Assembly (NCBI GenBank): GCA_000507305.1
Contig: DF240739.1
Coordinates: 40,407-104,406 of the forward strand
DNA length: 64,000 bases
Source: Breviolum minutum Mf 1.05b.01
Taxonomy: Eukaryota; Sar; Dinophyceae; Suessiales; Symbiodiniaceae
Direction: 5' to 3'
Below, piece after piece: positions 10,727 to 20,960 of this stretch. The first letter of the stretch is position 1. Every line of letters begins with the position of its first letter. Both the position numbers and the translations under genes were made by a program. Below the pieces are notes generated by a model. That model did no database searches. It was not told the origin of the DNA and was given only the letters and a program-made list of their open reading frames with translations.

Positions 10727-11299
10727 GTTGCAAGCCCGTGCCTATGTAGACCTAAGTTGAAGTTGGTTGAAAGTTCAAGGTGGTACACGCCCCCGACAAA
10801 GTTGAAGATTTTGAAGCCATTAAGGTGAAGCTTTGGAAGATGTCATTTTCCGTGCCAAATGGGTGAAGATCTCAGGTTCCGGGCTGTATTTGTTAGCAAC
10901 CACACCATGCCAGGTGATGGTTTGTTGCTAAAATTCTATAAGGGATCACTCAAAGTAAGGAATGCAATTTCAAGTGTACATTAATTGTGTGCCCATGTGT
11001 TTTGCCAGTGTGCCCTTTTTCAGGGGCTAGGTTTGTTTTAGGGAGTGTAGTTTGTTTTTTTGAATTTTTCGAATTTGGTGAAACAATTCAACTCATCCAG
11101 ATGTATAAACAGAACCCATCAAGAAGAAACCTTTCAATTTCACTTTCCTTCGTTTTTTTAAAACTCAGGTGGCAGCTTTCGTCTGACATTTCCAAACATG
11201 TTGTTGTGGATGCAAGTTTTTGTTGAAGGTACTTTTGTGTGTGTATCATTGTTTCAAATCAGTTTCATATGTTTTTCTTTTTTGATTTTAATGATCTAA
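10727..11299. other. Non-coding stretch
   Basis: An open frame at 10987-11226 has no recognisable motif. Nothing else is seen. Confidence 0.35.
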
Positions 11300-11426
11300 G
11301 ATCGAATCAGAAGAGATTGCCCTGACTGCCAGGACTTCTTGGGAATGACAGCAGAAGATTGGAATGAGCTGGAGGGTATCGAGGATGAGGATGTTTACAC
11401 CGGAAATTTCAGCCGGGAAGTGTTGT
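11300..11426 (+). CDS. Putative terminal exon, unidentified protein
   Basis: The frame reads DCPDCQDFLGMTAEDWNELE and then an acidic GIEDEDVYTGNFSREVL before TGA at 11424-11426. The acidic, Trp-containing composition is unlike random sequence. Acceptors are possible at 11299 (CTAAG) or at 11330 (TGCCAG|GAC). I do not recognise the family. Confidence 0.45.
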
Positions 11427-11789
11427 GACTGTAGAGAATTGGAAGGGTCCATTATCCTTCGTGAGGATTGCAAATAGTGGTTTTTGCCCTTCCTTTGGGT
11501 GGTATGTTTGCTAACATAGTTTTGATATTACTATCATTTGTTCATTTCTCTAAAGATCGTTTACTACCCTGGAAGAGGGTGAATAAGATTCATAGTCGAT
11601 TGACAAAGGTGCTTTTGACTGACATACTTATCTAAATTTGATATGCCCTGAAATACAAAAGGAACAATCGCAGTTTTTGAAATCATCGTTTGTTCAAGCA
11701 CGTTTTTGTTGCCTTTGTTGGTATTTTCGGGGCGTACACTGTTGGTATTTGACATTCATGTCCTTCGTTTCTGGGCATACTTCCGGCAG

Positions 11790-11891
11790 GAAGCAGAGGA
11801 TATTGAAGATGACGCAACAGAGGCGCGATGGCAAGAGTTTCGGACCATGTACCAGATTGGCGATGAAACTTTGTCGAAACGTAATGCTGGG
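11790..11891 (+). CDS. Putative internal exon, unidentified helical protein
   Basis: Acceptor CCGGCAG|GAA at 11789/11790, ending GCTGGG|GTGGTG at 11892. It gives exactly 34 codons, reading EAEDIEDDATEARWQEFRTM and then YQIGDETLSKRNAG. The length, AG|G acceptor and amphipathic acidic helix fit an exon. Family unknown. Confidence 0.5.
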
Positions 11892-12572
11892 GTGGTGGGG
11901 TCACCCGGCCCCTGGAAGACCCGGGAAATAATCGAAGTGCTGTTTTTGTTTTCTGATGCTAAACTTTGTCACTTCAGGATTTAATTGTAAGGGACCTTTT
12001 CAATTTCTACGGGGGAGGCTAGTTCTGGCATATTCTGGCAATGGTGACAATATGGACTGCTAGGATCAAAGAAAAAGTCATCAAGCTGCGGGAGGTTGTT
12101 TTGAGGAAACCATTTTTACCTGACCTACATCTATATGTTGAAAACTACCAACGTTGGGCCCGATGTACCGTATTTTTCTTCTTGCACACTCAACAATGAC
12201 TCCGTATTGACCTATTGTTTGTTAAAAAATCATTTCATATAGGTAGAACTTACCCAAACTACTTATGGTTCACACCTTTTGCCTTATGTTACCAACCGAA
12301 AGAAGGTGCATATATATATATATGCGTATATGTGTATACTTCTGGATATCGCCAGGGTAAACAGGATATAGGTACCCGGGGACTCCCTTCAGAAATTCTT
12401 AGCTGCACTGGCGGTGAAGAGAAGACATGTTCGAATGAAAAGGGTGGGCTTGGTAGTATATAATCACCAGATGGGCAGGTTATTAGCAGCTTATATACCA
12501 TGCAGGTATAGTGCTTGCCTTCGTTCGGGGATTATACAATCCCTATACCACCTATCACCAGAACCAGAATAG
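11892..12572. other. Probable intron DNA
   Basis: A (TA)n run lies at 12310-12321. An inverted GGTATAGTGCTTGCC / GGGATTATACAATCCC patch at 12500-12550 could be a decayed MITE. No exon is seen. Confidence 0.35.
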
Positions 12573-12669
12573 TCCGTTGAAGTTCTTGAGTCTAAGGAAA
12601 GGATGATTGACGCATCTGACAGTGACCATGTTGAAGAAATCTACGGCTTATTGAATCTTGGTTTGCAAG
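12573..12669 (+). CDS. Putative internal exon, unidentified protein
   Basis: Acceptor AGAATAG|TCC and donor CAAG|GTCGCT. The frame reads SVEVLESKERMIDASDSDHV and then EEIYGLLNLGLQ. It is charge-rich and helical. The acceptor lacks the usual G after AG, so the border is less certain than for its neighbours. Confidence 0.4.
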
Positions 12670-13264
12670 GTCGCTTTGTTTTTTAGTCAAGAATTTATGT
12701 CAACAACCTATGATATCCTACGCATCGACGCATCGTGGTTACAAAAAAATTGGACCTCCAAGATGACTGGCTATCTTCATGGAATTCCTTAATGTTATTG
12801 TAAACGATGAATATAGGCTTTCTCTACAACCGGGAGGTCAGTTGGTCAAGTTGCTGGCACTCGCAACTCCTAGGGAATTCCATGGAATTCTGGAATGCAA
12901 AATGGCCACCATTTGTTTGTCAGGACTATTAGGAAGTCATGGTGAAAGATCATACTCTCCAATGCTGGCTAGAACATCCACCTCATCATATGTATAGACA
13001 AATATCCGAATGTAGATACATGTATTTACAGCTGTTTATGGGCGTATATTTTTGTAACATATGTACTTATAACTTTTCATTTTAGATTATATATATGATA
13101 TATGTATTTTTTGCAATATGGAGATGTTTCCAGCCGACTGAACAGCTTGTTTCAAGGGCTGGTCACAGTGTCACCCTTTGGTTCAGGTGGTCCCAGAAAA
13201 CGCTCCTGTTAGATTTGTTAATCAGGGTGGTGTGATATATTTATATATATATATATACATATAT
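12670..13264. other. Non-coding stretch
   Basis: TA-rich at 13085-13110 and 13240-13262. A frame ending in SYSPMLARTSTSSYV at the stop at 12995-12997 could be a terminal exon, but this is weak. Confidence 0.35.
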
Positions 13265-13372
13265 CTAGGTGGTGGTTTCAAAGAAAACATATGTTCACCC
13301 TTACTACTGGTGAAATGATCGAATTTGACGAGCATATTTTTCTAAATGGTTTGGGTTGAAACCACCAACTAG
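13265..13372. repeat. MITE family A, copy 1
   Basis: Terminal inverted repeats CTAGGTGGTGGTTTCAAA and GTTGAAACCACCAACTAG, with an inner ATTTGACGAGCATATTTTTC. This is the founding copy of the most recognisable family here (about 100 bp, ten or more copies). Confidence 0.8.
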
Positions 13373-13386
13373 ATACCTGTGCGCCT

Positions 13387-13528
13387 TCATGGGAATACAA
13401 GGGGCCCACCCCCAATGCCACCCAGGCAAAGGAAATAAGGCCTTGATGGCATCATGGCTGATTAGATAATCCCTTCATGGAAGGTTGGCATTGGGCATTT
13501 GGGGACTGGCCCCTTAGATTCCCATGAA
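13387..13528. repeat. MITE family P
   Basis: Terminal inverted repeats TTCATGGGAATACAAGGGGC and GCCCCTTAGATTCCCATGAA, with a second inverted pair CCAATGCC / GGCATTGG inside. A single copy in the window. Confidence 0.7.
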
Positions 13529-14017
13529 AGGCACTTGAAAATGTTTCCTTCTCAAAATGACGCCGTAGTGCTGATTACAGCCCCAACTTGTTTCGTTTGT
13601 GTCAGTTCCTTCACATTTTTGTGCACCGGATGATGTTTCTTTAGTTCATGTGTGGCCTACCAACGATATTTCCGGCGTTTTGGAGCTGTAGATGATGCGT
13701 GTTGCAATCTGGAAACTATTTATTGTTGCTATGTTCATCACTCTTCGTTATTGAAAAAATAATTGACAGAGGATGATATATTTTCCTTAGTTATTTTTAG
13801 GGTGGACAAATGTTGGTTTGTAATTGGATTAGGTATATACCCAAGTTTTTTCCAATCCTGACCCTTTTAAACCTTGAGCCCATGACGCGGTTCAACTATG
13901 GTAAGCACCCCTCAGGACAGATGCTCAACCCTTACAGTCGCCGAAGATTGACAAAAATGATTGGATTTATAGTCGGGCAGTGAGTGCTTTGTGTAGAGGC
14001 CACTTGGACTAACAGGC
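13529..14017. other. Non-coding stretch
   Basis: Nothing recognised. Confidence 0.35.
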
Positions 14018-14118
14018 CTAGGTGGCGGTTTCAGATATCTTTTATTTTCACCCTGGATCCTTGGGGGAATGATCCAATTTGACCAATCTTTTGCAAATGG
14101 GTTGAAACCACCAACCAG
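14018..14118. repeat. MITE family A, copy 2
   Basis: CTAGGTGGCGGTTTCAGATA at the left and GGTTGAAACCACCAACCAG at the right, with the conserved ATGATCCAATTTGACC core. Confidence 0.8.
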
Positions 14119-14587
14119 AGGCTTAAGGCGTTTGGAATGATGAATTGAGGTGGGATCCTGCCATATTTTATCTTGTGGAATGAGAGTTTGGTAGATGCAA
14201 GTTGAAGGACTTGCATACTTCACAAGTTTGGTAGATGATCAATTTGTTTAGTTTCGACAACTTCCATTCCAATCAGGACTTGACAATTAGCCAATTAGTA
14301 AACAGTTTGATGGTGATCCAAGGACAAAAGGGAAACGCTCTTGAAACATGTTTTGATGATTTTTCCCAAAAAACTGTGCTACATACTCGGGGAAGTTCTA
14401 GCTGCAAGAAGACCCTCCTAGATGATTCAAATAAGTTAGATACTGGATTTAATAGAGGTTTTTGTTGGTCCTACCCAGTTTTACAGTTTTTTTCAGAAAA
14501 TCACACCCCATGCAGCCATGTCTTTGACGTTGATTTGGTCACTTCAAAAAGTTGGTGGGCCCATGTCGGCCCCAATATTTGATGGTT
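14119..14587. other. Non-coding stretch
   Basis: An open frame at 14235-14582 (115 codons) has no recognisable domain. It begins with ATG and ends just where a family K element starts. Confidence 0.3.
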
Positions 14588-14702
14588 AGATACAACTATC
14601 CATGGGAGCCCACAACCTGCATATTTAGAGGTTATAACCCATATATACGGGGTTTCAAACCTTCATTTTTCATGGTTTTGGGGTCCAAGGGATTCAGGTA
14701 TT
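14588..14702. repeat. Repeat family K, copy 1
   Basis: Contains CCATGGGAGCCCACAACCTG, GGTTATAACCCATATATACG and CATTTTTCATGGTTTTGGGG. The same blocks occur in reverse order at 26397-26496 and partly at 14855-14890, so this is a dispersed repeat of at least three copies. Confidence 0.6.
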
Positions 14703-15013
14703 TTTCTGGTCACCAATGGTTTGCTTTGATTTTGTTGCTACCCTTTGAGACTCTGAGGTTCAGCAATTTCGTTGGTGAATCCTCTAAAAAAACCTCCTGA
14801 ACACCTTTAAATGTAGAGGTATGACTGGAGTTTCCTAAGACGCCAAGACCATGAAAAATGGAGGGTTTGAAGCCCAAAAACTATATATGTCATCAACTTA
14901 TCATTGATAACTGGTTAAGCAACATAGAGATTGTCATCAGGAGTTGCGGTTGTGACAATCGTCCCTACACTTGGTAAATGGGGGTAGAATGCTTTGACAA
15001 ATCAAACAACCAG
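14703..15013. other. Non-coding stretch
   Basis: Holds the partial family K fragment at 14855-14890 and nothing else that I can name. Confidence 0.35.
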
Positions 15014-15154
15014 TCACCAAAAGTTTCAGGTACGAGTACCAGCAACGCAGGTACTCGACCTTATAAGGCTATTTTTGGGGGACGGGTTTTCCCTTACATA
15101 AGCCTTACTAATACAGCTCATATAGGTGAGTACGTACCTCCATTTTAGGTACAC
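15014..15154. repeat. MITE family H, copy 1
   Basis: Left end CACCAAAAGTTTCAGGTAC and right end GTACCTCCATTTTAGGTAC. The interior GGTTTTCCCTTACATAAGCC is shared with the copies at 61588-61737 and 63144-63293. Confidence 0.7.
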
Positions 15155-15260
15155 CCTGGAAGATTAACGGCTGGAACCTATAAAATTACCCATGAAAAGA
15201 AAGGAACATGATCTGAACCAAACCTCCATGAGGACATGTTCCATGTTAATCTTCAGGGCT
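15155..15260. repeat. MITE family Q
   Basis: Inverted repeat CCTGGAAGATTAAC at the left and GTTAATCTTCAGGG at the right, with a further inner pair AGGAACATG / CATGTTCC. It lies directly against the family H element. Confidence 0.6.
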
Positions 15261-15315
15261 GTACCTGAGATGTTTAAAGTGAACCAGTTCCCTTCAAAAT
15301 TGAAACCCTCTCACT

Positions 15316-15434
15316 TAGATGTCCCAGGAAGTTAGTAAAATGGGTTAGTACACCCCATATTTACCCCATTTTTTTAAGTGGGTTATTACCAGGTTACTAA
15401 CCCATTGATCCTAATTTCCTGGGACATCCAAGCA
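15316..15434. repeat. MITE family D, copy 3
   Basis: AGATGTCCCAGGAAGTTAGT at the left and CCTAATTTCCTGGGACATCC at the right. The trailing AAGCAG at its right edge could serve as the 3' splice site of the next exon. Confidence 0.75.
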
Positions 15435-15435
15435 G

Positions 15436-15548
15436 GGTTCCCATGGTTTTTTGGTCCGGTCCAAATGATCACAGCAAAGGCTTTCAACTGGATCGTGCCA
15501 TGAAACTCTTCGAGGACGGCGGGGACGGGAAATGTCAAGCAGTGCCAG
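15436..15548 (+). CDS. PPR protein, putative exon
   Basis: The frame after AAGCAG|GG reads through NDHSKGFQLDRAMKLFEDGG. The part SKGFQLDRAMKLFED matches a PPR helix pair (A-x-S-K-G-x-x-x-x-A-M-K-L-F-x-x-M). Possible donors are GCCAG|GTTTTT at 15549 or GCAG|GTTGGC at 15562. The exon starts two bases after a family D MITE. Confidence 0.5.
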
Positions 15549-15561
15549 GTTTTTATTGCAG

Positions 15562-16152
15562 GTTGGCAGGTTGAAAACAGTGCAAGGTGGAAAACTATGC
15601 AAAAACATTTGGAGATTTTTTTTCTAGACATTTTGTTGAAATCATGTTGAGATATGTTGAATTTAGGTCATACCGGTTTTACTTGATTGGGAAAAGACAA
15701 AGAAATCATAGAAACCAGAAAGCACACATTTTGGGTAGGGTCGCTTTAAAGTGAACTGCCAAGAAAGAATAGATGCTACGGTGAAGAGTGGCCTCACTGG
15801 TTATGATGGTAAGGATCATTTTTGAACAAGCAGTACAAATTGCTGACTATTTTCTTTGGTATAACAACCAGTCTCACACGGTGACAGAGACGAATGTTTG
15901 AGAGGGTATAACAACCAATGCCTCCAAATGGTGAACCTTCTTTGATTAAGAGTACTTCACACAGAATATGCATGAATATGCCAGATTAATAGTAACTTTA
16001 AGTACTAAATCGATTCCTATACTCCAAATCAACAATGACTTTTGTTACCACCTTCCATTTTCACTTTCTTTAGATCCCAAATTTCGGTCTAAACCGATTT
16101 TCCATTTGGGATCACACCAACTCCTTGGTGATCTCCCAACTCCCATGGCCAG
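15562..16152. other. Probable intron DNA
   Basis: No paired repeat seen. It ends with CATGGCCAG, the acceptor of the next exon. Confidence 0.35.
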
Positions 16153-16257
16153 GAGATGGGTCATCATAGCCTCCAACGGACCTTGTTTTCTTTCTCCGCT
16201 TTGGCGAGCAGCTGTGCCGATGTGACATGCTGGCAGCAGGCCTTGCAGTTCTTGGAC
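16153..16257 (+). CDS. PPR protein, exon of exactly one repeat
   Basis: Acceptor ATGGCCAG|GAG and donor GAC|GTGACG bound 105 bases, or 35 codons, the exact length of one PPR. The product includes FSALASSCADVTCWQQALQF, with the A-x-x-W-Q-Q-A-L core of dinoflagellate PPR proteins. The one-exon-one-repeat match is good evidence for the frame and both borders. Confidence 0.7.
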
Positions 16258-16718
16258 GTGACGGCATTGATACTCGGGGAAGCGAAAAAAATCATGCACT
16301 TCAAACGTGAAGCTACGTGTGATGTATGTGTGTGACAAGGAAATACAACATAGAATGATTTCAAGTATAACGGTGGGAAGTATGTGCATATCAAATGTAT
16401 ATTATATACATGGGTTGCACATGGTATATATTGTTACGCATGAGTAACATGGCAAAGTTCCAAAGCATTGTTCGATCATTGTATGTGATTCATGGCAAAG
16501 CACAATGTGAAACAGTATTGAACGCTATATATTCGCTGTACATCCAATCACAGTTTGTGTTTTGCCTTCTTTTGCTGGTACTCTGACGCTAATTGCCATT
16601 GTGTGTGTTTTTTTTTCAGAAAATAGCCGACCTCCTTTTTCAAAGCCACTCGAGGGCTGTAGATTTACTTCTCTATACTTCCATGCTGTGTTTATTAGGC
16701 CAACCAATAGGCCGACCA
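16258..16718. other. Probable intron DNA
   Basis: No repeat copy or exon recognised before the family F element. Confidence 0.35.
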
Positions 16719-16820
16719 TTAGCACCTGAAAATGGATGGTTGGAAGACGATCGTTTCCTTCTGGGATGGCGCAACCTGGCAGGTGCGGGTGCGAACCTGT
16801 ATGTTAGTTTCAGGGAGTGT
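16719..16820. repeat. MITE family F, copy 1
   Basis: Left part TAGCACCTGAAAATGGATGG and right end TGTTAGTTTCAGGGAGTG, with a central TCGTTTCCTTCTGGGATGGC. Copies at 24887-25007 and 44927-45034 share these blocks. It ends about ten bases before the next PPR exon. Confidence 0.7.
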
Positions 16821-16830
16821 GTCCTTGTAG

Positions 16831-16971
16831 ATATGCCAAGGAGAGATGTTCCCTTTTACAATGGCATCATTTGGGCCTTGGGTCGTGGAAATGAGTGGCA
16901 ACAAGCCATGGAATTTCCACGTTTAATGCGGATGGAGTCCTTTCGACCTAGTACTGTTGCTTGGAAGTTGA
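16831..16971 (+). CDS. PPR protein, putative exon
   Basis: After CCTTGTAG|AT the frame reads DVPFYNGIIWALGRGNEWQQ and continues AMEFPRLMRMESFRPSTVAW. This is a complete PPR (Y-N-x-x-I-x-A-L-x-x-x-x-x-W-Q-Q-A-x-x-x-x-x-x-M) plus the start of the next. A donor at TTGAAG|GTGGAG (16972) is likely. The best PPR match in the window. Confidence 0.7.
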
Positions 16972-17072
16972 AGGTGGAGCAGTGGAGCAAGTCGGCGGTT
17001 GGTTGTGGTAGCACCATGTAGCACCTATAAATGTACATACAGTATACTAATAGAACTATATAGATATATAAG

Positions 17073-17174
17073 CCATAGGATCCATGGGACTGGTATATTT
17101 ACCTACATGAATGGTTGATTCTTTAAAGGTACATGTATACGTAAATATACTGTTCGTCCCATGGATCCAATGGG
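17073..17174. repeat. MITE family B, copy 2
   Basis: CCATAGGATCCATGGGACTG at the left and GTCCCATGGATCCAATGGG at the right, around the TATTTACCTACATG core. Confidence 0.75.
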
Positions 17175-17318
17175 TGAACCAGGTGATTTTGTTGGGAGGG
17201 ATTCATGATGTAAATACGATAGACATCTGGGGTGGGATGGGTCAGTCTGATGGGGTTTATGGTGAATCAATTGCAAAAAATCAGGGGAGTGTACAGATTC
17301 AACTGATTGGAAAAACCT

Positions 17319-17439
17319 ATGGGTGTTTCCGAAAATAGGTGTTTTTCTCCCAAATCATCCATTTTCAATAGGATGTTCCATTATTATTTTCACCATCCAT
17401 TTTGGGGTATCCGTATCCCTGTTTTTGGAAACACCCTTA
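17319..17439. repeat. MITE family G, copy 2
   Basis: ATGGGTGTTTCCGAAAATAG at the left and CTGTTTTTGGAAACACCC at the right, with inner ATCATCCATTTT / ACCATCCATTTT. Confidence 0.75.
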
Positions 17440-17641
17440 TCCCTTATCAATCCACTAGGCTTGTTGGATTGCGGTGGAGTTTTGAGCACTCTAATGCGAT
17501 ATCTGGATATCCATGCAACAAAAATATCTTCAACAAACATCAATTGCTGTTTTTGATGAATGGTGGAGTTTCCCTTGTAAGTCCATTCTTAAAATTCGTT
17601 TTTTAAGAAACTTACATTTTCATGGATTGATTGCGATTCAG

Positions 17642-17742
17642 GTCACTTTGAACATTTTGCTCACCACTGCTATCGCCTCGCGTACATCACCTGCTTGTCA
17701 ATCTTTGATGAAGACTATGACAACCACATCCAGAGGGAGGAA
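17642..17742 (+). CDS. Putative exon with an EF-hand-like loop
   Basis: Acceptor GATTCAG|GT and donor GAGGAA|GTATGT define a 101-base exon. One frame reads HFEHFAHHCYRLAYITCLSI and then FDEDYDNHIQREE. The last part has acidic residues at loop positions 1, 3, 5 and 12 and Ile at 8, as in a calcium-binding EF-hand, although position 6 is Asn rather than Gly. A second open frame (VTLNILLTTAIASRTSP) looks less protein-like. A Ca2+ role is an inference from the loop alone. Confidence 0.45.
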
Positions 17743-19548
17743 GTATGTGCCAGATCAAGTGACTGTAGCTGGGCCCATCCCAAGAAGATTCTGGAGGGGA
17801 TCCTGGTGTGAGCAGGGTTAGTAGATTGAATATGCTTGAAATGTCATGAAGAGTTTGATTGGAATCCTACCATGATACCCGGGTTGTGTGGCCGTGCTTT
17901 TCACGTGAGTGCGACTCCTCCAAATCATTGTAGGAATGATGATTTTTGGTAGGAAACTGCCAGTTTCTTGTTTTGGTGGATTCCCCTAATGTTTGAGGCA
18001 TCCGGTTATCCGCTGCCCCATATAACCAAGGCTCAAAATGTTCGCCGTCCCAAAAAATCTTACTTCTGTGGGTGAGGCCAAGTGGTCGAGATTTATGTAG
18101 GTCTAAAGATGCAGGATTGATAGCGTTGGTCATATCTACATTGTTGTTGTTACTTTTAACTGTATAACCCATGGCTGCAAATAGACATAAGGGGATGAAC
18201 CGCTAAGCCCCTATGGTAGAGATCCTCAGATTTGCCCAGCGCAGGAATTTCTTTGGGATGTTTAGCTATTTGAGCAGTGAAACAAGAAGCACCCTGGGGA
18301 TCAAGGCTATATAGGGGATGAAACCCTGCTCAGTTGTATAGGGTTCATCAAGAAACCATTGAATAAGGATCGCTATTAACCAACCAACGAAATCCGATGG
18401 GATAGAGGGTATCTTGTTTTGTTCAATGTTGCTTTCCATGGTTCACCTTTGGTTGTTTTTTTAGCTTGGTATTAGATGTGTTCATAGAATTTGACTTCAC
18501 TGCATTCCTACCGGCATATGACTGTACTACTCCTTTATATCGGGTTCATTACATGCATTTTGATGATGGTAAGCATGTTAATGGACATATATAGTAGAAT
18601 TTTCCCTGGATGTTGAACACTACTAGACATTTGGTTTTCAAAGGTTCCCCATGAAATGTTTACTCCGATGACATTGGTTGACTGTCCGGTGTGGTTGTGT
18701 CAAGCTGTGTAACCATTGATTGACTGAAATCATGTCCTCTTGGTGCTTTTCTTTAAAGTAATCTCTACTAAAGGTGAAGATGAGCGGTCAGTGTTGTATT
18801 GTTTTCGATCAATTTTTTTACATCAGTCATATAGGAGTTGGAAGTACCAATGTAGATAATCCAGTTCTTGCTTTGACTGAAAAAACATATTATCGACGTT
18901 GCCAAAAAAAACAGTTCAATGGTGGGTTTGAGGTTGTTTTTTTGGAGTGATGTTGGGATTTTTCGGGGTCCACCATAATCACCTTGTTACATGAGATTGT
19001 TTTTCTTGGTGATGCAGGGTTTCTCCAATTGTTTAGGGTTGTTTCAAGTGATGATAGCAAACCCCGGTTTTGCATAGAAAACTTCCAACCCACTTGGACG
19101 TGACACCAACTCTGAGGTGGGTTTGATGAATCAAATGAGGCATTTGAGGCTCTAGGATTTTTCAGGGATCATTAAAATGAGACCAGATGTTTGGACATAT
19201 CAAACTTGATGCAAGGATATAATGGAGAATTTTCAGGGATATGCTTTTAATAAGATAGTGCCTTGTTTGGGATGGTGTCATATAATGACCCCTTGTCTTT
19301 TTTGGGGCAGTTTTGCACATGATTCCTGATGAATTCGTTCTGCGATTTGCAAGATGAATCGGAACAGGAGTTCTGCAAAGGGTGTCCTTGTTTTAAAATG
19401 CCACTGGGCTAGTACAACAACTGGTGGTGAAATCACCGAACTAGTTGGAATTTACCAGTGCAGCTCTGGTACCTTTCTCCAACTGTGGCTGCAAAAAATG
19501 GTGGCCAGAATTATTCAGCTTCCCCAAAGAAACTAGCACAAATAATCA
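17743..19548. other. Long non-coding stretch
   Basis: I see no MITE pair and no reliable exon. A frame near 19330-19400 reading MNSFCDLQDESEQEFCKGC is exon-like in composition but has no convincing borders. Some patches at 18175-18370 look like decayed inverted repeats. Confidence 0.35.
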
Positions 19549-19649
19549 CTCGGTGGTGGTTTCAAACATTGTTTATTTTTACCCGGATCCCTGAAAAAAT
19601 GATTCAATTTGACTCATATTTTTCAACTGGGTTTGAAACCACCAACCAG
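19549..19649. repeat. MITE family A, copy 3
   Basis: CTCGGTGGTGGTTTCAAAC at the left and GTTTGAAACCACCAACCAG at the right, with ATGATTCAATTTGACTCATA inside. Confidence 0.75.
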
Positions 19650-20152
19650 ATCATGGTTTCCTGAGTATTTTCAAGTTATGCAAGGTGTTTTATGAATTTA
19701 TGAATACACATGTGTTACAACATAACCAAAATGTAAGCAGATATGAAGAAAGATATGCCTGGCCTTCGCCTTGGAGCGGGGCATGCAACACGAGTCCTAG
19801 CTGAGCCACTGGTGACCGGTTGTTCCAACTGATTGTTTAATATAGGGATCCTTATATTGGTCTATTATAGTCCCCACGTAAATGGGTAGTATACCCGTAC
19901 AACAGATGAGTTGGCTTTAACCTTGGAAGTCAAGCGGACTATCAAGATAGTAGTTCCCAATGTTGGATAATTCAATTCAGAAAAATTCACTGAAATTCCC
20001 TACCTTAAAGATAGTCGTTGGTTTTTAGTCGTCTTTGGACTTCCAGTGATTATATAAGGGAATTCTACTAAAGTGATCTGTGATCGAGAATAGTTTTGAA
20101 ACATAATTCTGAATTCATGTCAAGATTGATGTTCAATTTTCATGAGTCCATG
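19650..20152. other. Non-coding stretch
   Basis: Nothing that I can support. Confidence 0.35.
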
Positions 20153-20253
20153 TAGGTGTTTCCAAAAATAGTGGTACCCCAAAACGCCCCAAAATGGTCA
20201 TTTTTAGTAGGAAAACCCATGGTTGTTGGGTACCACCATTTTAGGAAACCCCA
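20153..20253. repeat. MITE family G, copy 3
   Basis: TAGGTGTTTCCAAAAATAGT at the left and ACCATTTTAGGAAACCCC at the right, with GGTACCCC / GGGTACC inside. Confidence 0.7.
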
Positions 20254-20883
20254 TAAACCCCCATGTGCTCAGAATTGTAGAACAGTGCAGGTTCACGGAA
20301 CCAGTCCTAGTAAGACTGAACATGAAATACAAAGGATTTTGGGCTCAGTGATTCTTCATCCTCTCCCAATGAACTCCCCATCCAAATCTGCAAAACATGT
20401 CATCGACTTCATTTGCTTATAGCTCAACACCCATGTGCCTAATAAGAGGTGTTCCTCAAGGACTTCAAGGATAGTTACCAACTTGACACTCAATCCATGT
20501 CCACGTCATTTGTCGCCCGTGAAATGACGCTACCAGTGGTGGGTTAAATGGGTCAAGTTGCTTCAAACTTTCTTTTCCCCCGGAAACTGTGATATGAAAA
20601 TTGCGTATGTTCAATAAGTTACTATGACTTATAGTAGATTTAAAGGATTACATTTGATATATACATATATTCAGAAAAGTATAACAACCATGATCTTGGA
20701 GTTTATATCAAGACAATATTTTTTTTGTCGGCTTACAGGCTTACTAATTCTTTGCCACAAATAGATACAAATAAACAAACAAGTTGATAAAATAAACAAA
20801 TAGATAAAGTAACACCTATCAGATCTAACTCCCAATCCCAGGACTATTGAGTCACGAAACGGTTTTTCCCTCCAACCCTCCAG
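20254..20883. other. Probable intron or intergenic DNA
   Basis: A/T-rich at 20580-20820. It closes with AACCCTCCAG, the acceptor of the next exon. No other feature. Confidence 0.35.
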
Positions 20884-20960
20884 GAGGTCTTTGCCGATTT
20901 CCAACCCTTTGATGGTCCTGCACCTGGTGATTACAACACGTTGCTCGGCTCGGAAGGGAG
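20884..20960 (+). CDS. STPGR (SHIPPO) repeat protein, putative exon
   Basis: Acceptor CCTCCAG|GAG. The frame reads EVFADFQPFDGPAPGDYNTL and continues LGSEGSH. GPAPGDYN fits the sperm-tail PG-rich repeat (x-G-P-x-P-G-x-Y-x), a motif of axonemal microtubule-associated proteins. The donor is not clear. The matching exon at 25359 carries a second such repeat. Confidence 0.55.

Noticed and set aside
10987-11226. 79-codon + strand frame
   Set aside because: Phe/Val-rich with no motif or splice border; not listed as a gene.
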